Of a DNA stretch of 64,000 nt, positions 18,124-27,482 are shown piece by piece (position 1 is the stretch's first letter; each line of letters begins with the position of its first letter). The stretch is from contig CAVUEG010000006.1 of NCBI GenBank assembly GCA_963740525.1, positions 434,001 to 498,000 of the forward strand, written 5' to 3'. This DNA is from CAVUEG01 sp963740525. Lineage in GTDB: Bacteria; Actinomycetota; Actinomycetes; Propionibacteriales; Nocardioidaceae. The notes under the pieces were generated by a model that worked only from the letters and a program-made list of their open reading frames with translations, made no database searches and was not told where the DNA came from. The position numbers and the translations under genes are program-made.

Positions 18124-18591
18124 ATGGCATTCGACTCGACCATCTACACGATCGGCACCGCACTGAACCGCGCACAGGCGAGCAACGTGGGGGTGCAGGT
18201 GCTCGTCGAGGGACAGTGGCTCGCCGGCCACGTGATGGCCGTGGACGGACACGGGGTGGTGCTCCGCAGTGACGAGCAGGAGCACGCGGTCATCCGCATG
18301 GAGAGCGTCTCGGCGGTCCGGATCCAGTCCGCCGCGCCCGCGCCCGCACCCAAGTCGTCGAGCAAGGAGAAGGCCGCCTCGCCGATGCCGGCTGTCGGGG
18401 CGTCACACCCCGACCACCCCGGCCGGGAGGGCAACGAGAGCAACGAGAAGGCCGGAGGGCACCAGGCGCACGGGAGCGACGGCGTCCGCGTCCACGAGGT
18501 GGGCGAGGTCTCCGGTTCGTCGGAGCGGCTGCCCGCCCGGATCGTGCGACGGATCCCGGGCGCGATGCCCGACTCCAGCCCCCGACGCTGA
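18124..18591 (+). CDS. Small hypothetical protein with charged C-terminal tail
   Basis: A 155-residue protein of unknown function. The first ~68 residues look folded: IYTIGTALNRAQ, then VQVLVEGQWLAGHVMAVDGHGVVL and MESVSAVRI, a pattern like a small beta-barrel. The remainder is low-complexity and rich in Ala, Pro, Ser, Glu and Lys. There is no signal peptide or membrane segment. ATG 18124 has GGGGAG upstream. It converges with the CNNM membrane protein gene; that gene's open frame runs antisense across all of this one, which I take as an artefact. Confidence 0.65.
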   Translation: MAFDSTIYTIGTALNRAQASNVGVQVLVEGQWLAGHVMAVDGHGVVLRSDEQEHAVIRMESVSAVRIQSAAPAPAPKSSSKEKAASPMPAVGASHPDHPGREGNESNEKAGGHQAHGSDGVRVHEVGEVSGSSERLPARIVRRIPGAMPDSSPRR

Positions 18592-18600
18592 CCGAGCCGC

Positions 18601-20024
18601 TCAGCCGGTAGCCACGCCTGACTCGGGGCCGTCCCCTCCGGACTCCCCTTGGCCGCGGGCGGCTCGCTCGACTCGGATCCCTCGGCAGCCTCCACTCCAG
18701 AGTCGTCGCCAGACAGCCCACCGAGCCCCGTGAGACCCGCTGGGCCGGCAGGGGTCATTGTCACCAGGACCCGTCCCACACGGCGACCGTCGGTCTCGCG
18801 GACGACGATCCGGCGTCCGGCGAAGTTCACCTCGTCGTTGACCACGGGCAGTCGCCCGAGCTGAGCCATGATGAAACCGGCGACGGTCTCGTACGGTCCG
18901 TCCGGAAGCTCGAGTCCGGTCTCGTCCTCGAAGTCGTCGAGGTTCAGCAGCCCGTCCACCTCGACGTCGCCGCCGCGGTGACGAAGCGTCTCGACCTCAT
19001 CCGCGTCGTACTCGTCACGGATGTCGCCGATCAGCTCCTCGACCAGGTCCTCCATGGTCACGATGCCCGCGGTGCCGCCGTACTCGTCGGCGACGATCGC
19101 CAGGTGGGTCCCCTCACGGCGCATGTCCGCCAGCGCGGCGAGGATCTCGCGGGTCCAGGGAAGCGTCAGCGCCGGCCTGCCCAGCTCGCCCACCCGAACG
19201 GACCTGCTGGCCATCTCCGGGTCGAGCAGGTCGCGGACGTGCACGAACCCGATCACGTCGTCGGCAGAACCCCGGATCACGGGGTAGCGGGAGTGGGGCT
19301 GCGAGATCGCCAGCCGCGCCGCCTTGTAGACCGGCATCGAGGCATCGAGGAAGTCCACCTCGGTCCTCGGGATCATCACCTCGCGGATCTGGCGGTCGCC
19401 CGCCTCGAAGACGTCCTCGACGATCCGCCGCTCCTCCTCGCCGAGCGAGTCGTGTGCGTTGACGAGCTCGCGGAGCTCTTCGTCGGAGATCTGCTCCTTC
19501 TGGGCGTGCGGGTCCCCGCCGGCGATCCGGACGACGATGTCGGTCGAGGCGGAGAGCAGCCAGATCACCGGACGCGAGAAACGGGCGATCCGGTCGACCA
19601 TCGGCCCCAGGCCGAGCGCGATCGCCTCGGCACGCTGCAGGGCCAGACGTTTCGGGGCCAGCTCACCGAAGACCAGCGACAGGTACGAGATCGCGATCGT
19701 GACCAAGACGAGCGCCACGATCGAGGCCGCCCCCTGGGACAGGCCCCAGCGCTCCAGCACGGGCGCGAGATCCCCCGACAGCGTCGCGCCACCGAAGGCG
19801 GCGGAGAGGAACCCGGCCACGGTGACGCCCACCTGGACGGCTGAGAGGAACCGGTTCGGGTCCTGGTTCAGCTCGGCCACGATCCGACCGCGCTTGCTTC
19901 TCCCGGCCAGCGCCTTCGCCTGGCTGTCCCGGAGCGAGACCAGCGCCATCTCCGCGGCGGCGAACACACCCCCGATGAGCACGAACAGCACGACCAGCCC
20001 CATGTAGAGCAGCGTGCTGTTCAC
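18601..20024 (-). CDS. CNNM/CorC-HlyC family membrane protein (C-terminus uncertain)
   Basis: About 474 residues. The N-terminal DUF21 domain has four hydrophobic segments (about 3-25, 55-80, 92-115, 130-150). It is followed by a CBS pair (MIPRTEVDFLDA to LVEELIGDIRDEYD) and a CorC_HlyC C-terminal domain (GLLNLDDFEDETGLELP). Family members take part in magnesium/cobalt handling. The continuous frame extends to 18144, but the part beyond the domain is antisense to a plausible + strand gene. The neighbouring frame ends at TGA 18601 after an acidic tail, giving a normal length, so a one-base slip near 18640-18680 is likely. Confidence 0.85.
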
Positions 20025-20108
20025 GGTCTATGACCTTCGTCCATGGGCATGAGGATACGCAGCCGATATCGGTTTGCCCGCACCGTGGGGACCCGGCAGG
20101 GTGCTCCC

Positions 20109-21257
20109 ATGACCGCGCCGTTCCGCTTCCCTCATGACGTGCCGACCCTGACCGACGGTGTCGTCACCCTCCGTGCCCACCGCGCCGACGACGCGCAGGG
20201 CTCCTGGGAGCAGTGCCAGGACCCGCTGAGCCAGGAGTGGACCCAGGCCCCGGTGCCCTACTCGATGGAGGACGCCCGCCGGTTCGTCGGCGACATCATG
20301 CCCGGAGGCTGGCGGACCGACCACGAGTGGTCGTTCGCGATCGAGGCCGTCGGACCTGACGGGGCGCCGGCGTACGGCGGGACGATCTCGCTGCGCAACG
20401 AGGGCGCCGACCGGGCCGAGGTCGCCTTCGGCTCCCATCCGTGGATCCGCGGTCGTGGGTACGCCGAGCGGGCCCTGCGACTGATCGTCGAGTGGGGTTT
20501 CGAGGAGCGCCGCCTGCGCACGATCATCTGGTGGGCGAACGAGGGGAACTGGAGCTCGCGCAGGCTCGCCTGGCGGCTCGGTTTCCGGTTCGCCGACGGG
20601 TCGGTCGACGGGTGGCTGCCCCACCGCGAGGAGCTGCGCAACGCATGGGTCGGAACCCTCCAGCGCGACCAGCCCCGGGAGCCGCACAGCCTGTGGCTGG
20701 ACTGCCCCCGCATCGTCGGGCAGTCGGTGGTGCTGCGTTCGCCGGCGACCACCGATGAGCCGCGCATCATCGAGGCTTGCGCGGACGAGCGGACGTCGTA
20801 CTGGCTCGGGCACCTGCCGACTCCGTACACCGCGCAGGACGCCCGGGACTACGTGGCGAGCCGGGTGATGCAGCGCGCCACCGGCAGCGGAGTCACCTGG
20901 GCGGTGGCCGACCCGACGACCGACGCCATGCTCGCGGCCGTGAGCATCTTCGACCTCAAGCCGGGCCTCGAGGCGGAGATCGGCTACTGGACGCACCCCG
21001 ACGCTCGCGGCCGCGGCGTGATGACCGAGGCCTGCCGCCTCGCGCTCCGGCACGCCTTCGTCCCGGAGGAGGACGGCGGCCTGGGCATCGAGCGGGTCCG
21101 GATCTTCGCCGCGGAGGAGAACACCGCCTCCCGCCGCGTGATCGAGGCCAACGGGTTCACCCACATCGGACGAGAGCGCCGGGGCACCCGGGTGCGTGAC
21201 GGCCTGGTCGACACCGCCTGCTACGACATGCTTCGTGGGGAGTTCTCGGTCCGCTGA
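20109..21257 (+). CDS. Double-domain GNAT N-acetyltransferase
   Basis: A 382-residue protein with two GNAT domains in tandem. The first (about 10-185) has the acetyl-CoA loop motif RGRGYAERAL; the second (about 200-375) has RGRGVMTEACRLALRHAF. Such proteins transfer acetyl groups to amines, for example ribosomal-protein N-termini (RimJ-like) or small molecules; the target cannot be told. ATG 20109 is chosen over an upstream ATG at 20043 because alignment-like sequence starts there. It is divergent from the CNNM gene, with 84 bases between them for both promoters. Confidence 0.88.
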   Translation: MTAPFRFPHDVPTLTDGVVTLRAHRADDAQGSWEQCQDPLSQEWTQAPVPYSMEDARRFVGDIMPGGWRTDHEWSFAIEAVGPDGAPAYGGTISLRNEGADRAEVAFGSHPWIRGRGYAERALRLIVEWGFEERRLRTIIWWANEGNWSSRRLAWRLGFRFADGSVDGWLPHREELRNAWVGTLQRDQPREPHSLWLDCPRIVGQSVVLRSPATTDEPRIIEACADERTSYWLGHLPTPYTAQDARDYVASRVMQRATGSGVTWAVADPTTDAMLAAVSIFDLKPGLEAEIGYWTHPDARGRGVMTEACRLALRHAFVPEEDGGLGIERVRIFAAEENTASRRVIEANGFTHIGRERRGTRVRDGLVDTACYDMLRGEFSVR

Positions 21258-21279
21258 CCGCTCCCGGCCCGCGAGGCCC

Positions 21280-21564
21280 CTACCGCCGTCTCGCAAGCCG
21301 ACGTTCGAGAGCGGCGATCCTGTCCTCGAGCACCAGCACCCGCCGGATACCGGCGAGGTTGAGGCCGTCGGCAAGCAGCTCGCGGATCCGGTGGAGGCGG
21401 TCGATGTCCTCGAGGCTGTAGAGCCGGCTGCCGCCGTCGGTGCGCCCCGGTTCCACCAGGCCGCGCCGCTCGTACACGCGAAGGTTCTGGATCCCCATCG
21501 AGACCATGTCCGCGGCCACCGAGATGGCGAAGACGCCTCGGGCTCGCTCTGCCACGACCACCAC
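21280..21564 (-). CDS. HspR-like MerR-family regulator
   Basis: About 95 residues. The winged-helix reads FAISVAADMVSMGIQNLRVYERRGLVEP, followed by GGSRLYSLEDIDRLHRI and GLNLAGIRRVLVLEDRIAALERRL, a coiled-coil end typical of HspR rather than of metal-sensing MerR proteins. No Cys sensor is present. The gene lies head to head with hsp20, so it probably represses the heat-shock gene and itself. The start is one of several GTG codons at 21564, 21561 and 21555; 21564 is used, and no clear ribosome site separates them. Confidence 0.82.
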   Translation of the reverse strand: MVVVAERARGVFAISVAADMVSMGIQNLRVYERRGLVEPGRTDGGSRLYSLEDIDRLHRIRELLADGLNLAGIRRVLVLEDRIAALERRLARRR

Positions 21565-21585
21565 CTGACTCGGCCCGGAGAGGGC

Positions 21586-21614
21586 TTGACCTCGCTTGCG
21601 GAGTTGAGTATAAG
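21586..21614 (+). promoter_or_regulatory. Housekeeping-type promoter of hsp20
   Basis: TTGACC (21586-21591) and TATAAG (21609-21614) are separated by 17 bases, a near-consensus sigma-70-type promoter unusual for such GC-rich DNA. It lies 71 bases before the hsp20 ATG, which has AAGGAGGT upstream. Within and around it TTG triplets recur (TTGACC, TTGCGG, TTGAGT), but no full HAIR repeat (CTTGAGT-N7-ACTCAAG) is seen. Confidence 0.6.
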
Positions 21615-21684
21615 AAACCTGTAACCAACAATATAGGTAGCGGGACCCAGCAGGGTCCACCCACACCCTTCAAGGAGGTCTGAG

Positions 21685-22116
21685 ATGCTGCTTCGCAACA
21701 CCGATCCGTTCCGCGACTTCGACCGCCTGACCCAGCAGATCCTCGGGACCACGAACCGCCCCGCGGTGATGCCCATGGACGCCTGGCGTGAAGGTGACCG
21801 ATTCGTGATCGAGTTCGACCTGCCGGGCGTCCGGAAGGACAGCGTCGACCTCGACGTGGAGCGCAACGTGCTGACCGTGCGCGCCGAGCGGATGGCTCCC
21901 AACGGGGACTGGGAGGCACTCGCATCCGAGCGCCCGCGCGGGATGTTCAGCCGCCAGCTGGTGCTGGGCGACAACCTCGACCTGGACCGGATCGACGCCT
22001 CGTACACCGACGGCGTGCTGCGCCTGACCGTGCCCGTGGCCGAGAAGGCCAAGCCCCGCAAGATCCAGATCAGCACCGAAGGCTCGTCGCACGAGCAGGC
22101 ACAGCTGAACGCCTGA
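21685..22116 (+). CDS. Hsp20/alpha-crystallin small heat-shock protein
   Basis: A 143-residue ATP-independent chaperone that holds unfolding proteins. The alpha-crystallin domain spans about residues 28-133 (MDAWREGDRFVIEFDLPGV to DGVLRLTVPVAEKAKPRKI). The start is fixed by AAGGAGGT at 21671-21680. It is divergent from the HspR-like gene, shares its promoter region, and is followed by a strong hairpin terminator. Confidence 0.95.
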   Translation: MLLRNTDPFRDFDRLTQQILGTTNRPAVMPMDAWREGDRFVIEFDLPGVRKDSVDLDVERNVLTVRAERMAPNGDWEALASERPRGMFSRQLVLGDNLDLDRIDASYTDGVLRLTVPVAEKAKPRKIQISTEGSSHEQAQLNA

Positions 22117-22142
22117 CGGCCACGTCAGGTCATCCATTCCCT

Positions 22143-22203
22143 GGTCGGAGGGGTGCCGGCCTCGGGCGCTCACGCAGAGCCCGGCTCGAGCACCCCTCCG
22201 ACC
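22143..22203. terminator. Bidirectional hairpin terminator between hsp20 and DUF1801 gene
   Basis: GGTCGGAGGGGTGC (22143-22156) and GCACCCCTCCGACC (22190-22203) form a perfect 14-bp stem. The loop contains a further GC-rich partial stem. It lies between converging genes, so it can end transcription from both. There is no U-run, as is usual for actinobacterial terminators. Confidence 0.75.
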
Positions 22204-22228
22204 CCGCTGTGACGCATGCCCCCGACCG

Positions 22229-22678
22229 TCAAGAGACCGCGGCGCGCACCAGCTCGACGACCTTCTTCTCCACCGCGGGGCTCCACCTCATCAGCGCGTA
22301 CGAGACCGGCCACAGGTCGCCGTCGTCGAGGTTCGCCGAGTCCTGGAACCCGAGCGTCGAGTAGCGGTAGCTGAACTTGCCCGAGTCCTGGAAGAAGACC
22401 ACGACCTTGCCGTCCTCGTTGGCGTAGGCGGGCATGCCGTACCAGGTCTTGGGCAGGAGCTCGGGGGCCGTCGCCGAGACCGCCACATGCACTCGCTCGG
22501 CGAGCTCGCGGTCGTTCGGTGCCATCTGTGCGATCCGGTCAAGGAGCGCTTGCAGCCCGTCGGCCTTCTTGGCACCCTTCTTGCCCTCGGCGCGCAGTTC
22601 GGCCGCGCGCTCCTTCATCGCTGCGCGCTCCTCGGCGGTGAAGCCTTCGCTGTCGTTCTTGGCGTCCTTCGCGGGCAT
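22229..22678 (-). CDS. DUF1801 (YdhG-like) protein
   Basis: A 149-residue cytoplasmic protein. The N-terminal ~45 residues are highly charged (Lys/Glu/Ala). The rest matches the DUF1801 fold: LPKTWYGMPAYANEDGKVVVFFQDSGKFSYRYSTLGF with a conserved Trp-Tyr-Gly-Met-Pro core. Some relatives are described as iron chaperones, but the biochemical role is unsettled. The ATG at 22678 begins the recognisable part; an open frame extends upstream but lacks support. Confidence 0.8.
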   Translation of the reverse strand: MPAKDAKNDSEGFTAEERAAMKERAAELRAEGKKGAKKADGLQALLDRIAQMAPNDRELAERVHVAVSATAPELLPKTWYGMPAYANEDGKVVVFFQDSGKFSYRYSTLGFQDSANLDDGDLWPVSYALMRWSPAVEKKVVELVRAAVS

Positions 22679-22866
22679 CGTGAACCTTCCTTCCGAGAGT
22701 CGACGGCTCGGTCCGGTGCCGGCCCCGCTCCCAAGGCTAGGCAGGAGCGGCTCCCGGCCGCTTCTCGATTCCTGACCGGTTCCGGCGCCCCCGGCGGCCG
22801 CCGTGTCGCGAACATCGCCCGCCACCTTGGCGACACACTTTGCTGCGTGGTGGACAGGTGGAGAAC

Positions 22867-23436
22867 GTGAGAGAGCTGAAGACGACCCCTGCACGCGAGA
22901 CCAGGTTCGCGGCCCTGTACGACGCGACGTACGCCGACCTGCTCAGGTTCGCGGTACGCCGCGTCGGCCCAGGCTCTGCCGAGGACGTCGTCGCCGAGGC
23001 CTTCCTCGTCGCCTGGCGGCGCTTCGAAGACCTACCCCAGGGACAGGACGACGCGAGGGCGTGGTTGTTCGGCATCGGCCGCGGCGTCATCCTCAACATG
23101 CGTCGTGGCGCTGAGCGACAACGCGCGCTGAGTGTGCGCCTGGCCGACACCTCCCCCCGGCACGGCGAGCAGGCCGACGACGGGCTGGCCGCCCGGATAG
23201 ATGTCGCGCGTGCGTTCCGTCGTCTCTCAGAGCGCCACCAGGAGGCCCTGGCCCTCTCGATCATCGATGAGCTCACCTCGCCCCAGGCGGCCTCCGTGCT
23301 GGGAATCTCCCCGGTCGCCTACCGACTTCGGCTCAGCCGTGCGCGACGGGCGCTCCGCCTCTACCTGGATCACCTGCCTGAGTCCCAGGGCCGGCTCCAC
23401 CTCGCCGAAAGGACCACCGATGAACAGCCTGCATGA
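22867..23436 (+). CDS. ECF-type RNA polymerase sigma factor
   Basis: A 189-residue sigma factor. Region 2 is at about 12-75 (FAALYDATYADLLRFAVRRVG to DDARAWLFGIGRGV) and region 4 at about 115-165, with the helix-turn-helix ELTSPQAASVLGISPVAYRLRLSRARRAL. The GTG at 22867 is chosen because AGGTGG lies five bases upstream; GTG 22858 is also possible. Its stop overlaps by 17 bases the start of a single-pass membrane protein, so that protein is the likely partner that controls it. Confidence 0.88.
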   Translation: MRELKTTPARETRFAALYDATYADLLRFAVRRVGPGSAEDVVAEAFLVAWRRFEDLPQGQDDARAWLFGIGRGVILNMRRGAERQRALSVRLADTSPRHGEQADDGLAARIDVARAFRRLSERHQEALALSIIDELTSPQAASVLGISPVAYRLRLSRARRALRLYLDHLPESQGRLHLAERTTDEQPA

Positions 23437-24226
23437 TCACCTCGACGTCCTCCGCTCCCTCGATCCGGCGCCAGCCGCCGCCGACCCGACCACGCCTCGG
23501 GCGCGCGCTGACCTCGCTCGCATCCTCGCCACGGACGTTGGGTCGCCCAAGCCGACGCCCAAGCCGAGGCCGACGCATCGCCGGTCAGCTACCCGTCTCG
23601 CGGTCGCGGCCGCAGTCGTCCTCGCAGTCGGGTCCGGACTCGTCCTCGTGCCGTCGCTCACGGGAGGTGACCCGGCGTATGCGACCTGGACCGCCGACCC
23701 GTCCGTGGTGGAGAACGGAGCCCGCACCGCCATCGCCGATGCCTGCCGGGACTCCCAACGCGACGGCGCGGGCTCGACGTACGGCCAGGAGCTGGATACA
23801 GCGGCCACCGCCGTCGCCGAACGCCGGGGCGCATGGACGCTGGTGCTGCTCGCCGGAGACGACGGATTCTCTGCACTGTGCATCACCGACGAGTCGCGGC
23901 CGCTCTTCCAGAGCAGCTTCGGGTACGTCGGAGTGGTAGACCACAGCGACCGGGTCCCCTCACGTCTGATTCACGCTGAAGCACTCGGGGTCGGCAGCAT
24001 CGACGGACACGAGCTCTCGATCGCGACCGGTCCGGTCGAAGCCGGCGTCGTCGGCGTGACCTATGCCAGCGCCGTGCACGGCGCGGTCTCCGCCACGGTC
24101 TCGCACGGACACTTCGCCCTCTGGCTGCCCGGCAACGACCTCGAGAACGCCCCCCGGGATGGCGCCCAGGTCGAGGTCACCTACCGCGACGGCACCACCG
24201 AGACCCGCACGGTCGAGCTCGGTTGA
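23420..24226 (+). CDS. Single-pass membrane protein paired with sigma factor
   Basis: A 268-residue protein. It has a short cytoplasmic N-terminus (HLDVLRSLDPAPAA, with a Leu/Asp-Pro-Ala pattern common in sigma-linked actinobacterial proteins), one membrane helix at about 58-80, and an external domain of ~185 residues with two Cys residues. The gene overlaps the sigma gene by 17 bases. It is probably an anti-sigma or sensor protein, although no zinc anti-sigma motif (HxxxCxxC) is present. It lacks the PLP-Arg juxtamembrane motif of the other three modules in this window. Confidence 0.7.
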   Translation: MNSLHDHLDVLRSLDPAPAAADPTTPRARADLARILATDVGSPKPTPKPRPTHRRSATRLAVAAAVVLAVGSGLVLVPSLTGGDPAYATWTADPSVVENGARTAIADACRDSQRDGAGSTYGQELDTAATAVAERRGAWTLVLLAGDDGFSALCITDESRPLFQSSFGYVGVVDHSDRVPSRLIHAEALGVGSIDGHELSIATGPVEAGVVGVTYASAVHGAVSATVSHGHFALWLPGNDLENAPRDGAQVEVTYRDGTTETRTVELG

Positions 24227-24328
24227 GGGTGGCAGTTCCGCCTTCCGCAGCGACCCGCGAGGATCGAGGTCGTGTCGCACCCAACCACCCCGCCCGCCTG
24301 CAGCGTCTAATGGGTGACAGGGGGAGCC

Positions 24329-24847
24329 GTGGGTGGAGCTGAGCGCGACAAGTCGTTCGCGGAGTTCGTCGCGCTCCGGTGGACCGCGCTGTACCGGATG
24401 GCGTACCTGCTGACTGGCGACCCTGGCGCGGCCGACGACATCCTCCAGGCGACGCTGGTCAAGGTCTTCACATCGTGGAATCGAGTGACGAGAGCGGATG
24501 CCCCCGAGGCATATGTGCGTCGGATGCTGGTCAACACGTTCGTCTCCGCGGGCCGCGGTGCTGCCAGCCAGCATGAGCGGGCCCAGGACCAGCTGCCGGA
24601 GACCTCAGTGCCGAGCCCTGAGACTGCCGTGGTCGAGCGCGTCAACCTCTGGGCGTATGTGACGGACCTGCCTCCGCGACAGCGAGCGGTGATCGTGCTC
24701 CGCTACTACGAGGACCTGAGCGAACGCCAGATAGCCGACACCCTCCAGTGCTCCACGGGCACGGTGAAGTCGCAGGCTGCCGACGCGCTGCGGCGCCTCC
24801 GGGCGCGCGTGGGATCCGAACCCGAGTCGGAAGGGACCCTCCGATGA
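24329..24847 (+). CDS. SigE-family RNA polymerase sigma factor
   Basis: A 172-residue sigma factor. Region 2 reads FAEFVALRWTALYRMAYLLTGDPGAADDILQ, and region 4 DLPPRQRAVIVLRYYEDLSERQIADTL then STGTVKSQAADALRRL. GTG 24329 is preferred, with AGGGGGAG just upstream; GTG 24314 is the alternative. It begins 102 bases after the previous module and its stop overlaps the next start (ATGA), so it is translationally coupled to the membrane protein that follows. Confidence 0.9.
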   Translation: MGGAERDKSFAEFVALRWTALYRMAYLLTGDPGAADDILQATLVKVFTSWNRVTRADAPEAYVRRMLVNTFVSAGRGAASQHERAQDQLPETSVPSPETAVVERVNLWAYVTDLPPRQRAVIVLRYYEDLSERQIADTLQCSTGTVKSQAADALRRLRARVGSEPESEGTLR

Positions 24848-26050
24848 ACGCGGACTTCGAGCGGCGCCTGGCGAACGACATGAACGCGGTCGTGACGGCG
24901 ACCGACGTGCCTTTGCCACCGGTTGCGCAGCTGGTCGAGGCCGGAAGGCGACGCGAGCGGCGACGCCTGGCGGCTTTCGGGCTGGCCGGCGCGGCGGCGG
25001 CTCTGATCGTGATCGGTGCCGTCGGGATGGGCACTCGGGCGTCCACCTCCCCTCAGCCCGTCGAGCCGGGTCCGACACGGGTCGGGCCTTCGCCCACGCA
25101 GGTCACGCGGGTAGAGGACCTTCCGGTCGGCGCCGCCCCCGTGATCCCGTACTGGCACGGCGGAGAGCTGCACGTAGGCGGATCCACCATCAAGACCCGG
25201 TTCGTCCAGATCGCCGCCGGCGGATCCACCACTCTCATCGGGGGCGCGACGGACAGTGACCACTCCGAGTGGTGGCTCGTGGAGAACGGGCGCCTGGTCC
25301 CGCTGGTGAGCACCGCCGACGTGCCGTTGCCCGTGGTGAGCCCCGATGGGCGACTCGTGGTGTGGGAGGCGATCCACCCGACGGTGACCACGCTGACGGT
25401 CTGGGATGTCGCCTCCAGTCAGGTGTTGGCCACCCTCGAGATTCCGATCGAGCAGAGCTGCTGCGACGGCCCCGCCATGATGCTGTACGGCGCCGACAGC
25501 CACGAGCAGATCTACTATGCGGAGGTCGGTCACGAACGGACCTCTGACCGTGTGGGACCCGGTTTCGGACAGTATCCGCACCGTGACGGGGCTGGGCGAC
25601 CTCGTGCCGTGGCCGTCCACCATCACGACCTTCGGCCCCGTGTTCCCTTCCCCCGGAGATCCCGACCTCGGAGGCGTGTACGGGACCGTCGACTCGGCGG
25701 GCCTGTTCCACCGCGGGGGGACCGTGCCCACCGACCTGGGCGAGGGCTGGTCACCGGATGGGAGACGGTTCGCCTATCGAGGCGACGGCGCCGGGGACTT
25801 CGCCTCCAAGGAGACGCCCACCACCGTGATGGTGCTCGACGTCGCCACCAGAGAACGCCATCGGATGAAGCTCCCGCCCGGTGTCACCGGAAGCCTGCTG
25901 TGGGAGTCGCCGGAGACGCTGCTCGTCAACACGCTCACCGGTGACACCCAGGGCCACTTGGTGCGCTGCCACGTGAGCACGGGAGCCTGCGAGGTCGCCC
26001 TGAGGCTCCGCGGCGGCCTTCAAGACTGGTACTTCCCGATGCGGTTCTGA
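24844..26050 (+). CDS. Membrane-anchored beta-propeller-like protein paired with sigma factor (frame disrupted)
   Basis: About 402 residues. The cytoplasmic N-terminus ends in PLP (23-25) and an Arg cluster (35-41); a membrane helix follows at about 42-62. The external part has TolB/WD-like strands with SPDGRLVVWEA and WSPDGRRFAYRG, suggesting a propeller. Near 25530 one extra base breaks the frame: after GHER the other frame continues NGPLTVWDPVSDSIRTV to the TGA at 26050. Removing a G at about 25529 joins them. It is likely a sensor or anti-sigma partner of the coupled sigma factor. Confidence 0.75.
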
Positions 26051-26074
26051 AGCCGGACGGACGTCCCTCACCGG

Positions 26075-27376
26075 CTACGTCCTCCGGTGGAAGGTGACGG
26101 TGCCGTCACCGCGACGCTGCATCGTGTACGCCGGGTCGTGAGCGCGGGCGTGATGACGTGGACACAGCAGCCGGCCGTGGGTCAGGTCCGTCGGACCGCC
26201 CCGCGACCACGGGACGTCATGGTGGGCGTGGCACATCCCCGGCGGCCAGTCACATCCCTCAGCGGTGCAGCCGCCGTCTCGGAGCGCGAGCGCTCGTCGC
26301 TGCGGCTCGGTGTGGAAGCGGCGCCGCCGCCCCAGGTCCAGGACCTGCGAGGCCCCGCCGAGGACGGCCGGGAGGATGCCCGCCTCACACGCGAGCCGAC
26401 GGGCCTCGCCCGCCGAGATGACGCCTCCGGTGTCCAGGGCCGCAGACCCGAGACCGTCCACCAGCTGCCGGTGCCCGACGGTGACGACGAGAGTCGCGGC
26501 CACTCCCCCGGCGTGCGGGATCCGCTCGGCCGGGTAGCGCTCGATGTACTCCATGAAGGCGCGACCCCAACGCAGGGACGAGCTGACGCGGCTCCCGACG
26601 TCCGTCGCGGAGTCGGGCACCGCCCCGCGCCGGGGCTCGGGGTCGGTGTCCGACCCTCGATCGGCACGACGCGGTGCGGCGATCGCCAGCAGACTCTTGC
26701 GCAGGATCTCGCCGTGAAGCGCTGGCAGGACGAACCGGCCGTGGCACTTCCCGTGCCCGTCGTCGACCAGAGTGAGCGCCGCGGCCTCTCGAGCCTGCCG
26801 CTCCTCGCTCTCGAGGAGGCGGCGCTCGTGCTCTTCCGCCACCTCGGGTGCCAGCACGTCCAGCAGGCGGCGGCCGAGAACGCGCAGTGACTTCGAGTCG
26901 TGCTCGGCGGCGAGGCCCACGAGGTGTGCCTCGGCCCGCTCGACCAGCTCAGCGTCGAGGAGGTCGTGGGGAAGCGCGTCGACCGCCTCGCAGATCACCG
27001 CCGCCTGCTCCGGCACCAGTCGGCCGTCTGCCATTCCGTCTCGGACCTGCTCATGACGTGAGTCCAGGGACCGCGCCAGGCGAAGCGCGCGATGGGCTTC
27101 TGCACGCGTCACCCGGGTCTGCTCTGCCCACCACGCCGGAGTGTCGTTCGCCGCGACGTCGTGGCCTACGTCGTACCGGTCGGCGACGGTGAGCACCCGC
27201 ATCTCCAGCTCCGCCAGGCGGGCCCGGGCGCGGGTCAACGACACCAGCGTCGCCGCGAGTGTCTCCCGTGGCATCGACCAGACGCCGACGTCACGCAGGT
27301 CGTCCAGGTCGGCGTGAAGGTGCTCCACGAACCCCGCCACCGGATGGCGGGCGTCTTCGAACAACTGTGCCGACAT
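26075..27376 (-). CDS. DUF222 and HNH-endonuclease domain protein
   Basis: A 433-residue member of the actinobacterial family related to mycobacterial 13E12 repeat proteins. The N-terminal DUF222 domain covers about 20-300 and is helical. The C-terminal HNH domain has CTAEGCDWPPGMCHAHHDVPW and HGRLLCPRHHARAHDP, with Cys/His metal ligands. Members occur in many copies per genome and are presumed nucleases, but their biological role is not established. No other copy lies in this window. Confidence 0.88.
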   Translation of the reverse strand: MSAQLFEDARHPVAGFVEHLHADLDDLRDVGVWSMPRETLAATLVSLTRARARLAELEMRVLTVADRYDVGHDVAANDTPAWWAEQTRVTRAEAHRALRLARSLDSRHEQVRDGMADGRLVPEQAAVICEAVDALPHDLLDAELVERAEAHLVGLAAEHDSKSLRVLGRRLLDVLAPEVAEEHERRLLESEERQAREAAALTLVDDGHGKCHGRFVLPALHGEILRKSLLAIAAPRRADRGSDTDPEPRRGAVPDSATDVGSRVSSSLRWGRAFMEYIERYPAERIPHAGGVAATLVVTVGHRQLVDGLGSAALDTGGVISAGEARRLACEAGILPAVLGGASQVLDLGRRRRFHTEPQRRALALRDGGCTAEGCDWPPGMCHAHHDVPWSRGGPTDLTHGRLLCPRHHARAHDPAYTMQRRGDGTVTFHRRT

Positions 27377-27439
27377 GGCTCAACGATCCCCGTCACCACC
27401 GACAGCGGCGTGCCTCGATCTCACTCGCTGAGACACTTA

Positions 27440-27461
27440 TCGAACTTTTCTTCTAGTTCGA
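27440..27461. repeat. Inverted repeat between phosphotransferase and DUF222-HNH gene
   Basis: TCGAACT (27440-27446) and AGTTCGA (27455-27461) form a 7-bp inverted repeat around 8 bases in a 106-base gap. The arms resemble actinobacterial LexA half-sites but the spacing is wrong (four bases between TCGAAC and GTTCGA is usual; here ten). It could be a weak terminator for the phosphotransferase gene or an operator. Confidence 0.35.
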
Positions 27462-27482
27462 GCCGGCCGACGTGGCCGCCAC

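Noticed and set aside
18144..18600. A 150-residue C-terminal extension of the CNNM membrane protein
   Set aside because: It is exactly antisense to a better supported + strand gene (18124-18591) and has no domain character. A one-base slip and the TGA at 18601 give a normal length.
27440..27461. LexA/SOS box before the DUF222-HNH gene
   Set aside because: Arms TCGAAC/GTTCGA fit, but there are ten bases between them rather than four, so it does not match the actinobacterial SOS box.
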